NCBI GenBank assembly: GCA_037131065.1
Contig: JBAXRT010000058.1
Location: 1-17,006 of the forward strand
DNA length: 17,006 nucleotides
DNA from: JBAXRT01 sp037131065
GTDB taxonomy: Bacteria > Bacteroidota > Bacteroidia > Bacteroidales > FEN-979
Direction: 5' to 3'
The translations under genes were made by a program, and so were the position numbers. Position 1 is the stretch's first letter. Each line of letters begins with the position of its first letter. Below the pieces are notes generated by a model. That model had not been told where the DNA came from. It saw only the letters and a program-made list of their open reading frames with translations, and did not search any database. Shown here one piece after another: positions 1-6,444 of the stretch.

Positions 1-7
1 CTTTCAC
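1..7 (-). CDS. possible start of next dcw gene (ftsI/PBP expected), partial
   Basis: A GTG followed by an AAA codon lies at the very edge, 5 nt downstream of the ftsL-like stop on the minus strand. In Bacteroidota dcw clusters the gene after the ftsL-like one is usually the transpeptidase ftsI. Only two codons are visible, so this is a positional guess and not a recognised gene. Confidence 0.2.
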
Positions 8-12
8 CGTGG

Positions 13-390
13 TTACTTTGTTTTTTCTGCTTTTTTTCCTGAATAGAGGATCTTGTAAGGTGGCTTTGGTACCTCCTTCAGCCCGTACGACATTGCCCTC
101 TTGCTTATCTCCGACTGCCGGCTCTGGAACATCAGTTCCGATTTGGCGGAAATGTACTTGTACCTTAGCTCCTTGAGTTCCGATTTCGTGTGTTCGATCT
201 CCTTGAAGGTCTTTTCTGCGTAGTAGGTATTCCCGATGTAGACGATGGCAAGAACCGTTAGGAAGAGGAGGTAGGGAAGGTTCCCAACCACCCATTCCTT
301 CGACAGGTATTCACCACCAAGAAACTCCCTGACACGTTTTCTGCCTTTCCTGGATTTCTTTTCCGGTTTCATCTTCTCCTCTTCCATCAT
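13..390 (-). CDS. ftsL: FtsL-like cell-division membrane protein
   Basis: A small bitopic protein of up to 125 residues. It has a very basic cytoplasmic N-terminus (residues about 6-22, rich in K/R), one membrane span at about 34-53, then a charged segment at about 58-95 that looks like a coiled coil, and a short basic tail. This topology, together with its place directly after rsmH, is that of FtsL, which forms a complex with FtsB and FtsQ at the septum. The sequence itself is poorly conserved, as usual for FtsL. The first ATG (388-390) overlaps the rsmH stop as ATGA. A second ATG follows directly at 385-387, and a third at 370-372 has a much better purine-rich SD (GAGGAG) about 4 nt upstream, so the true protein may be 119 residues. 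It is translationally coupled to rsmH. The family call is from topology and context, not from motifs. Confidence 0.8.
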   Translation of the reverse strand: MMEEEKMKPEKKSRKGRKRVREFLGGEYLSKEWVVGNLPYLLFLTVLAIVYIGNTYYAEKTFKEIEHTKSELKELRYKYISAKSELMFQSRQSEISKRAMSYGLKEVPKPPYKILYSGKKAEKTK

Positions 391-1286
391 CCTTCCTTTT
401 CGGCCACTCTCAGCCGGGCACTGCGTGAACGGTTGTTTTCCATAATCTCTGCTTCGCCCGGAATGATCGCTTTCCGCGTAATCACCTTCAGGGGATTAAT
501 CACATTCCCGTAAAAATCCTTGCTGATCTCTCCTTCAAAATTTCCCGACCTGAAATAATTCTTTACCAGCTTATCCTCCAGTGAATGGTAGGAGATAACC
601 ACCAGCCTTCCTCCGGGCTTCAGTGATGCAGAAGCCTGTTTCAGGAACTCCCTGAGTGACACGAGTTCCTGGTTCACCTCAATCCGCAGCGCCTGAAAGA
701 GCTGGGCAAAGAATTTATTTTCCTTTCCCCATTCTGCACATTTTCCCGCCACCGACCGCAGTTCAAGCGTGGTTTCAATCGGTTTCTCCTTGCGCGCCTT
801 CACGATCCCGGCTGCAAGCCTGGACGCATGGCGTAATTCGCCATATTCCCTGAACAATATTGTCAGCTCCTCTTCAGGATAGGTGTTTACAATCTCTCTT
901 GCGCTTTTGCTTTTCCTCCTGTCCATCCGCATATCAAGTGCACCGTCATGACGGGTTGAAAACCCCCTTTCAGGCTCGTCGATCTGGTGAGAGGAGATTC
1001 CGAGGTCGGCGAGGATTCCGTCGACCGGGAAGAGGTTGTGAAACTTGAGAAGATTCCGCAGGTAGCGGAAGTTATTATTAACCATGATCAGTCGCGGATC
1101 ATCGGGTTTGTTTTTTATTGCTTCTTCATCCTGGTCGAAGGCCACCAGCTTACCATCTGCCAGGTATTTCAGTATCTCTTGTGAATGGCCACCCCCGCCG
1201 AAAGTAGCGTCGACATAAATGCCGCCCGGGCGGATTGCTAAGGCTTGGATTGTTTCAAGGAGCAGAACACTCTTATGATACATCAT
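387..1286 (-). CDS. rsmH: 16S rRNA (cytosine(1402)-N4)-methyltransferase RsmH (MraW)
   Basis: RsmH methylates N4 of C1402 in the decoding centre of 16S rRNA using S-adenosylmethionine. The 299-residue length fits the family (about 300-315). Visible family signatures are the N-terminal HKSVLL, the SAM-binding loop DATFGGGGHS (residues 26-35), the LADLGISSHQ motif, the GFSTRHDGALDMRMD stretch, the ALRIEVNQEL helix, and the VISYHSLEDKLVK segment near the C-terminus, followed by the conserved NNRSRSARLR end. It overlaps the end of mraZ by 14 nt (start at 1284-1286; a second ATG directly follows at 1281-1283) and ends in an ATGA overlap with the ftsL-like gene, so the three genes are clearly one transcript. 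No independent promoter is visible. Identification is firm; only the choice between the two adjacent ATG codons is open. Confidence 0.97.
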   Translation of the reverse strand: MMYHKSVLLLETIQALAIRPGGIYVDATFGGGGHSQEILKYLADGKLVAFDQDEEAIKNKPDDPRLIMVNNNFRYLRNLLKFHNLFPVDGILADLGISSHQIDEPERGFSTRHDGALDMRMDRRKSKSAREIVNTYPEEELTILFREYGELRHASRLAAGIVKARKEKPIETTLELRSVAGKCAEWGKENKFFAQLFQALRIEVNQELVSLREFLKQASASLKPGGRLVVISYHSLEDKLVKNYFRSGNFEGEISKDFYGNVINPLKVITRKAIIPGEAEIMENNRSRSARLRVAEKEG

Positions 1287-1755
1287 CCGTCGCTTGGCTT
1301 CGTTCCTGTTTTCCCATTACTTCCTCGGCCAGTTGTGCGAAGTCCTCGGGCTCGTCAGAAAGCAGTTTGCGGTACTTCTCTTTATTCCATATCTCGATCC
1401 GGTCGGAATAGGCAAAAAGGATGGTCTCTTTCTCAATCGCGGCATATGCCAGCAATGATTTGGGCAGCAGGAGCCTGTTCTGGCTGTCGAGCATCAGCTC
1501 CGTCGCCCCGTTGTAAAAGAGTCTTACGAAATTCCTGTTCTTCTGGACATAGAGGTTGAGCTTGTTGATCTGCTCCGTGGTCTCCTTCCACACATTCATC
1601 GGGTAGAGTACAAGACATCCCTCAAAACCACGATTGACAACAAACTTGTCCTGGGCTTCCTGGGAGATCTGTTTCTTTAAAGCGGATGGCAGGATGATAC
1701 GGCTCTTTTCATCAACCTTGCATTCGAATTCACCGATGAGATTCGTTTTCGACAC
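1273..1755 (-). CDS. mraZ: transcriptional regulator MraZ
   Basis: MraZ is the ring-forming SpoVT-AbrB-fold DNA-binding protein that heads the division/cell-wall cluster and represses its own promoter in the species where it has been studied. The 160-residue protein shows the two expected half-repeats, each with the D-x3-R-x2-LP signature: DEKSRIILP (15-23) and DSQNRLLLP (90-98). It is slightly longer than the typical 143-152 residues because of a charged C-terminal tail (about 140-160). The start codon is GTG (1753-1755), with a GAGG Shine-Dalgarno 4 nt upstream; no ATG start is available near it. Its 3' end overlaps rsmH. Three direct repeats upstream (1793-1818) fit its operator, suggesting autoregulation. 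Confidence 0.97.
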   Translation of the reverse strand: MSKTNLIGEFECKVDEKSRIILPSALKKQISQEAQDKFVVNRGFEGCLVLYPMNVWKETTEQINKLNLYVQKNRNFVRLFYNGATELMLDSQNRLLLPKSLLAYAAIEKETILFAYSDRIEIWNKEKYRKLLSDEPEDFAQLAEEVMGKQERSQATDDVS

Positions 1756-1775
1756 TTACCTCGTTTTTCCGAGTG

Positions 1776-1783
1776 TAAATATA
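1776..1783 (-). promoter_or_regulatory. candidate -7 element of the mraZ promoter
   Basis: On the minus strand this reads TATATTTA, matching five of the six fixed bases of the Bacteroidota TAnnTTTG element, about 20 nt before the GTG start. No TTTG-like -33 box is seen, and the MraZ-type repeats occupy the region upstream of it, which fits a repressible promoter. Position and partial consensus are the only evidence. Confidence 0.4.
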
Positions 1784-1792
1784 GAAATATTT

Positions 1793-1818
1793 CTCCACTT
1801 TTCTCCACCTTCCTCCAC
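1793..1818 (-). promoter_or_regulatory. MraZ-box triple direct repeat (operator)
   Basis: Read on the minus strand, GTGGAG occurs three times with an exact 10-bp period (plus-strand positions 1813-1818, 1803-1808, 1793-1798), each copy preceded by AA or AG. MraZ operators known in other bacteria are three or more short G-rich boxes, such as TGGG or AAAGTG types, repeated at one helical turn in front of mraZ. The spacing, copy number and place, 38-63 bp before the mraZ start, agree well. The core differs somewhat from the E. coli TGGGN box. Confidence 0.75.
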
Positions 1819-1884
1819 TTGTTAATAACTTTTTTTAATGCGGGGTGGAAAAATGGGAGAAATGGTCGTCGAAAACCACTGAAA

Positions 1885-1908
1885 CCTTAGCGTCTTAGCG
1901 TGTTTGCG
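1885..1908. repeat. octamer micro-array (CTTAGCG type), 3 units
   Basis: Three 8-bp units, ccttagcg, tcttagcg and tgtttgcg, lie in the gap between mraZ and the secreted-protein gene. From memory, CTTAGCGTCTTTGCG-like words recur in intergenic regions of many Bacteroidota and some other bacteria. I know of no assigned function. Confidence 0.6.
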
Positions 1909-1926
1909 GTGCAATGGCTATAAGGT

Positions 1927-1953
1927 GATAAGAGATAGGAGATAGGGGATGGA
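1927..1953. repeat. heptamer micro-array (GATAGGA type), 3-4 units
   Basis: Units gataaga, gatagga and gataggg, with a decayed fourth (gatggaa), follow each other at a 7-bp period just beyond the 3' end of the secreted-protein gene. No promoter or hairpin is seen in it. The rest of the 1821-1979 gap holds only this array, the neighbouring octamer array and AT-rich sequence. Confidence 0.6.
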
Positions 1954-1979
1954 AAGTATAGGCGCCGTTCGGGGTGGCT

Positions 1980-4235
1980 CTATTTATGGCAAATGATTAG
2001 CTTCGTGGAGGATGCGCCCCAGCGGATGATGTAAATCCCCTGTGGAAAATCCGCAACGGGGATGGTAATCCTGGAACCTGGGGGATACTGGTGGAGGATA
2101 GTCCCAAACATATCCATGATTTCGATTTTCTCATCTCCTGACTGCCGACTGCCGACCGCGGACTGTGGACTGCGGACTGCGGACTGTTCTTCAATCGTAA
2201 CAAAGTCATCAGCAGGATTTGGAAAAACCTTGAACGGGCAAGGCGATTCAGACACCTTCTCTGTGATCCCGGGCGAGATCGTCCCGCTGAAATATTTCAA
2301 TCCGCCTGAAAAATTTCCGGTAATGAGATCGAAGAGTGTCCCGCTGCTTAAGTGTCCCAGTGAGCCTGCCGATCTCCATCCGTCTGCAAAATTCCGTGTT
2401 GAGGAGTTGATCAGGCTGAAGAGGGAATCCGACTCCTTAAACTTTGCACCAGGTTCATCAGAGATCCCTGTGAAGTAATGGATCTTTCCCTCATCAGAAC
2501 CAACGATCATCTTCGCAATTCCGGATGGATCATCAAAAAAGAAGGGAGTACTGTATCCGTCATAGGAGATGTTGTAATTTGTGACATCGACACCGCCGAG
2601 TGAATCAGTTATAAACTGAAAAACAGGTGAGACAGGGGTTCCCTCATTCCGGAAATAGGTCAGTTTACCATTCTTCCCTCCCATAACCAGGTCGTGCAAT
2701 CCATCTCGGTTAAGATCAAATAGTTGAGGGGTGTTGAACAGGCTATTTCTGAGATGCTGGAAATCAAATTGAGGCGGGCCGAACTGGGGTAGCTCCCCGG
2801 TATAACCGTTGTTTTCAAAGAAGACCAGGGTGCTGTCGGCCGTGCCGATGATCATCTCCGGCTTACCATCAGCATCAAGGTCCCCGAAGGTCGGGAAAAC
2901 GGCTTTCAGACGGAGGGCAGAGATGCCGGCCAGGTCGTCGGTGATCTTCCGGAACATTGGGGAGTTAGGAGTTCCCTCGTTTTTATAATAGGCAATCTTT
3001 GCAGTGAATGTGGAATGGAGCACCCCCTGGAAATACCATGATGAATCGTAAAAACCATAATTCCCGACAAACAGGTCTGATAATCCGTCGCCGTTGAAAT
3101 CATAGAGGAGGGGACAGGAGTTTGATCCGAAATCAAGCATCTCCTCCTGGAGAAACCGGTCCCCGGCATACTCAAACAGAGGGCTGACGTCGCTTCCTTT
3201 ATTCTTGTAGAGCCAGCTGCTTTTATAATTTTCGGAGATATAATAGCTTGGATCGAAGGGGGAGATCACCATGTCGTTCACACCGTTGTTGTCGACATCG
3301 ATCCATGATGCAGCCGGAAAGGAGAAGAGATTCACCGGATATGTACTTGAGGGAAAGGTTGTATCCATGGAGATCATGAAAGCTGTGTCGCGGGTCCCTC
3401 CGTTGATCAACGATATCAGGTTGGGATAATCGACATCCCCGAGCACCAGGTCTTTGACCGAATCCCCGTTCAGATCGATGGCAAGCATGGTGGAGCCGGT
3501 ATGCCTGTCGGGCAATGGATTGAGCAGTCCTTCCTCTTTAAACGGACAGGGAGCGTTGAGCGTTATTTTATTTCCCCCCTCACTCTCCTTGAACTTTCCC
3601 CAGCAGTGATCGGTGAGGCGGTAGTCAAGGCTGTCGCAGTTTCCGAACCGCTCCATGGATAAATTTTTATGATATTCCACGAAGGAGCCGAGCCCGAAGA
3701 AGGTCAGGATATCCAGGTCGCCGTCGCCATCAATATCTGCAATGACCGGGTAGTCGACAGGGGTTACGAGAATGCCTACATAACCGGAATAGTAGAATGA
3801 CCTTATCATCGAAACCTGGAGCTTGAATTTCAGAGAGGTATCGGAGACATTCCGGTACACTTTGATCCCGCCGTTTGAGTAGGTAAAGAGATCCTCCCTG
3901 CCGTCGCAGTTATAATCAGCAGTATAAACCCAATCGCTGAAAGCAGGTAGGTTATCAGCATATTCCGGGGCGAAAATATAGTCAATGGTATTCTGGGTTC
4001 CGCGGTTAATGAAGGTCATCGTTCGGTTCCCGTGCCTGTCGAAAACAAGAAGATCCATGGTCCCGTCGAGGTTCAGGTCAACCGCGCAGAACTGGCAGGA
4101 GTTCATTCCCCCGGCCCACGCATATTTCAATGGCTCTGACAGGATGTTCTGTGCAGGAACGGAATATGAATTAAGAATTAAGAATGAGGAATTAAGAATT
4201 ATTAAAGATTTAATGACGTAATGACGTAATGACAT
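1980..4235 (-). CDS. secreted FG-GAP/VCBS-repeat protein with T9SS type A sorting domain
   Basis: A 751-residue predicted surface or secreted protein. The N-terminus has Arg and Lys, a hydrophobic stretch (about 11-24) and a VPA-QN signal-peptidase I-like site near residue 28. The body contains about eight FG-GAP/VCBS blades, each with a D-x-(D/N)-x-(D/N)-G-x2-D-like calcium loop, for example DLNLDGTMD, DIDGDGDLD, DFNGDGLSD, DLDADGKPE and DLNRDGLHD, which suggest a beta-propeller. The last ~85 residues form the T9SS type A C-terminal domain, starting at VFPNPADD and ending in GIYIIRW and KLIICHK. Such proteins cross the outer membrane by T9SS; no enzymatic motif is visible, so the role is unknown, perhaps binding. 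The first in-frame ATG (4233-4235) is chosen; an upstream TTG at 4248-4250 is possible. A 7-bp repeat array interrupts the C-terminal domain at residues about 684-700. Confidence 0.9.
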   Translation of the reverse strand: MSLRHYVIKSLIILNSSFLILNSYSVPAQNILSEPLKYAWAGGMNSCQFCAVDLNLDGTMDLLVFDRHGNRTMTFINRGTQNTIDYIFAPEYADNLPAFSDWVYTADYNCDGREDLFTYSNGGIKVYRNVSDTSLKFKLQVSMIRSFYYSGYVGILVTPVDYPVIADIDGDGDLDILTFFGLGSFVEYHKNLSMERFGNCDSLDYRLTDHCWGKFKESEGGNKITLNAPCPFKEEGLLNPLPDRHTGSTMLAIDLNGDSVKDLVLGDVDYPNLISLINGGTRDTAFMISMDTTFPSSTYPVNLFSFPAASWIDVDNNGVNDMVISPFDPSYYISENYKSSWLYKNKGSDVSPLFEYAGDRFLQEEMLDFGSNSCPLLYDFNGDGLSDLFVGNYGFYDSSWYFQGVLHSTFTAKIAYYKNEGTPNSPMFRKITDDLAGISALRLKAVFPTFGDLDADGKPEMIIGTADSTLVFFENNGYTGELPQFGPPQFDFQHLRNSLFNTPQLFDLNRDGLHDLVMGGKNGKLTYFRNEGTPVSPVFQFITDSLGGVDVTNYNISYDGYSTPFFFDDPSGIAKMIVGSDEGKIHYFTGISDEPGAKFKESDSLFSLINSSTRNFADGWRSAGSLGHLSSGTLFDLITGNFSGGLKYFSGTISPGITEKVSESPCPFKVFPNPADDFVTIEEQSAVRSPQSAVGSRQSGDEKIEIMDMFGTILHQYPPGSRITIPVADFPQGIYIIRWGASSTKLIICHK
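2138..2186. repeat. heptamer micro-array (CGGACTG type), 7 units, inside a coding region
   Basis: Seven consecutive 7-bp units with the plus-strand consensus cggactg, each with zero to two changes, encode a Ser/Gln/Ala-rich insert (reading QSAVRSPQSAVGSRQ) between two strand-like segments of the T9SS domain. Because 7 is not a multiple of 3, the reading frame rotates through the units, and gain or loss of one unit would shift the frame. Confidence 0.85.
4168..4202. repeat. heptamer micro-array (GAATTAA type), 5 units
   Basis: Units gaattaa, gaattaa, gaatgag, gaattaa and gaattat follow at an exact 7-bp period. On the minus strand they are read as the hydrophobic, Leu/Ile/Asn/Ser-rich core of the signal peptide of the FG-GAP protein (reading SSFLILNS). 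Similar AATTAAGAATTAAGAA words are, from memory, common in Bacteroidota genomes. Confidence 0.85.
4211..4234. repeat. octamer micro-array (TAATGACG type), 3 units
   Basis: Units taatgacg, taatgacg and taatgaca at an 8-bp period. On the minus strand they give the n-region of the signal peptide (MSLRHYV) and contain most of the ATG start of the FG-GAP gene at 4233-4235, so start codon and repeat are the same sequence. Confidence 0.75.
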
Positions 4236-4244
4236 AATAACTAT

Positions 4245-4265
4245 TGACAAATGACCAATGACAAA
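4245..4265. repeat. heptamer micro-array (TGACAAA type), 3 units
   Basis: Units tgacaaa, tgaccaa and tgacaaa at a 7-bp period fill the gap between the divergent FG-GAP and response-regulator genes. The array provides an upstream ATG (4251) in frame with the regulator and overlaps a candidate promoter of the FG-GAP gene. Confidence 0.65.
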
Positions 4266-4269
4266 ATTA
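4262..4269 (-). promoter_or_regulatory. candidate -7 promoter element for the FG-GAP gene
   Basis: Minus-strand TAATTTTG is an exact match to TAnnTTTG, 26 nt upstream of the chosen ATG, which would leave a leader of about 20 nt. No TTG-type -33 box stands 19-21 bp upstream. It is partly built from the TGACAAA array. Confidence 0.4.
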
Positions 4270-4282
4270 CCGAAACATTCTT

Positions 4283-4290
4283 TACCTTTG
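4283..4290 (+). promoter_or_regulatory. candidate -7 promoter element for the response regulator
   Basis: TACCTTTG is an exact TAnnTTTG match, 17 nt before the preferred ATG at 4308. The leader would be only about 10-15 nt. The -33 region has no TTG. The divergent element for the FG-GAP gene lies 13 bp away, so the two promoters could interfere. Confidence 0.4.
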
Positions 4291-4307
4291 GTGGAAAGAA
4301 GTGGCCT

Positions 4308-5465
4308 ATGTCAAGGATCCTCGTCATCGATGATGAAAAGAGCATTCGTAATACGCTGAAAGATATCCTGGAGTATGAAAAGTACCAGGTCGACGACGCC
4401 CAGGATGGGATGGAAGGACTCAGGCTGGTGAAAGAGAATAGGTACGATGTCATCCTTTGTGATATCAAGATGCCCAGAATGGACGGGATCGAGGTGCTTG
4501 AACAGGTGCAGAAGGAGACCGACACCCCGGTGATCATGATCTCCGGCCATGGCACCATCGACACTGCCGTGGAGGCGATCAAAAAGGGTGCATACGATTA
4601 TATTTCAAAACCACTTGATCTGAACCGGCTGCTGGTCACCATCCGGAATGCCATCGACCGGGTCGGACTGATCCGGGAGACCCAGTCGCTCCAGCGAAAG
4701 ATCGTTGGGGCCGTTGAGATCATTGGCGAATCAGAATCGATTAATTCCGTCAGGAACATGATCAGGAAGGTGGCCCCCACCGATGCACGCATTTTCATCA
4801 CCGGTGAAAGCGGAACAGGGAAGGAGCTGGTGGCAAGATGGATCCATGCCATGAGCAGGCGTGCTTCCGGTCCTTTTATCGAGGTCAATTGTGCAGCAAT
4901 CCCGGCCGAACTGATCGAAAGCCAGCTCTTTGGTCATGAAAAGGGCTCTTTTACCTCGGCCATAAAGCAGCATAAGGGTGATTTCGAGCAGGCCTGCGGG
5001 GGGACCCTGTTTCTGGATGAGATCGGTGACATGAGCCTGTCGGCCCAGTCGAAAGTACTGCGGGCGCTGCAGGAGAACAAGATCACCCGTGTCGGGGGAG
5101 AGAAGGAGATCCAGGTGGATGTGCGGGTCGTCGCTGCCACCAATAAAAATATCAGGGAGGAGATTTCGAATAAAGCATTCAGGGAAGACCTGTATCATCG
5201 GCTCGGGGTGATCCTGATAAATGTCCCTCCGCTCAGGAACCGGCCGGAGGACATTCCCATGCTTGCGAACAATTTTCTTAATGAATTCCTTGTTAACACA
5301 GGCAAGACCGGGATAACGTTGAGCGCCGATGCCCTGGAACTGCTTCGGTCAATGCCCTGGTCAGGCAATGTAAGAGAACTCCGCAATGTACTGGAACGCC
5401 TGGTTATCCTGTGCGAGGAGCAGATCACCCCGGAAGATGTCAGAAAATTTGTGCCGGAAGGATAA
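4308..5465 (+). CDS. sigma-54-type AAA+ response regulator without HTH domain
   Basis: A 385-residue two-component response regulator of the NtrC/AtoC group. Receiver domain 1-118: acidic pair D8-D9, phospho-acceptor D52 in LCDIKMPRMDG, S79 and K101. AAA+ domain about 138-378: Walker A GESGTGKE (166-173), Walker B GTLFLDE (232-238), sensor-like VRVVAATN and FREDLYHRL, and the closing NVRELRNVLERL. The sigma-54-contact loop reads GSFTSA (213-218) where the consensus is GAFTGA. The protein stops right after the AAA+ domain, so the Fis-type helix-turn-helix of NtrC is absent; from memory this short form recurs in Bacteroidota. The start at 4308 puts the receiver strand in the normal place and has GGAAAG upstream; the ATG at 4251 lies in a repeat. 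No partner kinase is adjacent, and its targets are unknown. Confidence 0.92.
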   Translation: MSRILVIDDEKSIRNTLKDILEYEKYQVDDAQDGMEGLRLVKENRYDVILCDIKMPRMDGIEVLEQVQKETDTPVIMISGHGTIDTAVEAIKKGAYDYISKPLDLNRLLVTIRNAIDRVGLIRETQSLQRKIVGAVEIIGESESINSVRNMIRKVAPTDARIFITGESGTGKELVARWIHAMSRRASGPFIEVNCAAIPAELIESQLFGHEKGSFTSAIKQHKGDFEQACGGTLFLDEIGDMSLSAQSKVLRALQENKITRVGGEKEIQVDVRVVAATNKNIREEISNKAFREDLYHRLGVILINVPPLRNRPEDIPMLANNFLNEFLVNTGKTGITLSADALELLRSMPWSGNVRELRNVLERLVILCEEQITPEDVRKFVPEG

Positions 5466-5474
5466 TCTTTCCGC

Positions 5475-6437
5475 TTAATTTTTCTGAAGGTAAAAGCAAG
5501 CAGAATCTCCCTTTCCCTTCTGATTCAATCCGATGGCCTTCTTCCTGTATTCAGCAATCGTCTTTTTATCGAAGAGATGGTATGGCTTTTTATAGTGGGA
5601 GGAGGGATCCATCAGTGGTATATCCTTCAGATACTGTTCACTCCCCCAGAACTGGATTTCAAAGGAATCATAATCCACCCTTGCGACTTTGAATCCTGTC
5701 TGACCGGCGAGCAACGAAATACTCTGTGGTGTATGGAGAAATGCGTGCCTGGGCGCATCTAGGGCAAACCAGTTTATCCCGTATTTCTCCCAGGCATAGG
5801 AGGAGGCAACCGGGATTCTTATCAGTACCATCCTGCCGGGTTTCAGCAGCCTGCTGATCTCAGAGAGCACCTCCTTCGGGTTGCTCATATGTTCAAAGGA
5901 GTGATGCAGCATGATAAAGTCAAAAGAACCCGAAAGTGCAGGCAACTCTTTTTTCAGGATCGTAAGACCGTTGGAATAGGTTATATCGGCGGAGATATAT
6001 TGATCAATGCCCAGGATGTTAACAAATCCCTCTCGCTTCATCCAGTTCAACAGTTTTCCCTGCCCGCAGCCAACATCCAGGACGAATGAGTTCCTGTCGA
6101 TCCCTCCAGTCTTAAAATATTCATAAAACCTGGGAATCGGAGTCATTTCTGCAATCATCTTCCCAATAAATCCAGGCTTTTCGAGCAGGTATTTCCTTCG
6201 GAAATATTTAAATTTTTCCAGGATAAAAGGATCTTTAAACCGGAGTGATCCGGTGCTGAAGGAGTAGTAATCGGGCGGATAGAAACGTGAAAGGTCCTGG
6301 TCCGGATCAACCAGCTGCAAACAACCGCAAGTCTGACAAAGCAGGTATTCAAAAGATTCCCTCAACCCAAACATCATCTCCTTTGGGAAAAAGGATTTGT
6401 TTTCGTGGGAATTTCCGCAGATCTTACAGCTTTTCAT
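5475..6437 (-). CDS. class I SAM-dependent methyltransferase with N-terminal zinc ribbon
   Basis: A 320-residue protein. An N-terminal zinc-ribbon-like module has C4-x2-C7 and C34-x2-C37 (CKICG and CQTCG). The methyltransferase core begins at about 115, with motif I VLDVGCGQG (119-127), an LHHSFEHM segment and the LLKPGRMVLIRIP strand typical of the Methyltransf_23/UbiE-like superfamily. Such zinc-ribbon methyltransferases are often found with sugar or surface-polysaccharide genes, but the substrate cannot be told here. The start is taken at MKSC (6435-6437): a longer reading frame runs back through the terminator into tmRNA and is rejected. The stop is 9 bp from the stop of the convergent response regulator. 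A GGAGG lies 14 nt before the ATG inside the tmRNA terminator stem, so translation or transcription may be limited by that hairpin. Confidence 0.88.
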   Translation of the reverse strand: MKSCKICGNSHENKSFFPKEMMFGLRESFEYLLCQTCGCLQLVDPDQDLSRFYPPDYYSFSTGSLRFKDPFILEKFKYFRRKYLLEKPGFIGKMIAEMTPIPRFYEYFKTGGIDRNSFVLDVGCGQGKLLNWMKREGFVNILGIDQYISADITYSNGLTILKKELPALSGSFDFIMLHHSFEHMSNPKEVLSEISRLLKPGRMVLIRIPVASSYAWEKYGINWFALDAPRHAFLHTPQSISLLAGQTGFKVARVDYDSFEIQFWGSEQYLKDIPLMDPSSHYKKPYHLFDKKTIAEYRKKAIGLNQKGKGDSACFYLQKN

Positions 6438-6444
6438 GGTATCT

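Noticed and set aside
656..1184. Plus-strand reading frames opposite rsmH
   Set aside because: They are shadows of a firmly identified gene, with low-complexity composition and no start context.
1828..1836. DnaA box (TTATTAACA-like on the minus strand upstream of mraZ)
   Set aside because: Two mismatches to TTATCCACA and no cluster of further boxes; AT-rich promoter sequence explains it.
1821..1979. Small RNA or extra gene between mraZ and the FG-GAP gene
   Set aside because: Apart from two micro-arrays there is no reading frame with support, no stable hairpin plus T-run and no -7 element with matching spacing.
2138..2186. CRISPR-like repeat
   Set aside because: Units are 7 bp, adjacent, without spacers, and lie in a coding region; no cas genes are present.
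4251..4307. ATG at 4251 as start of the response regulator
   Set aside because: It lies in the TGACAAA repeat array and would put 19 unconserved residues before the receiver domain's first strand; the ATG at 4308 has the normal receiver start and a purine-rich site upstream.
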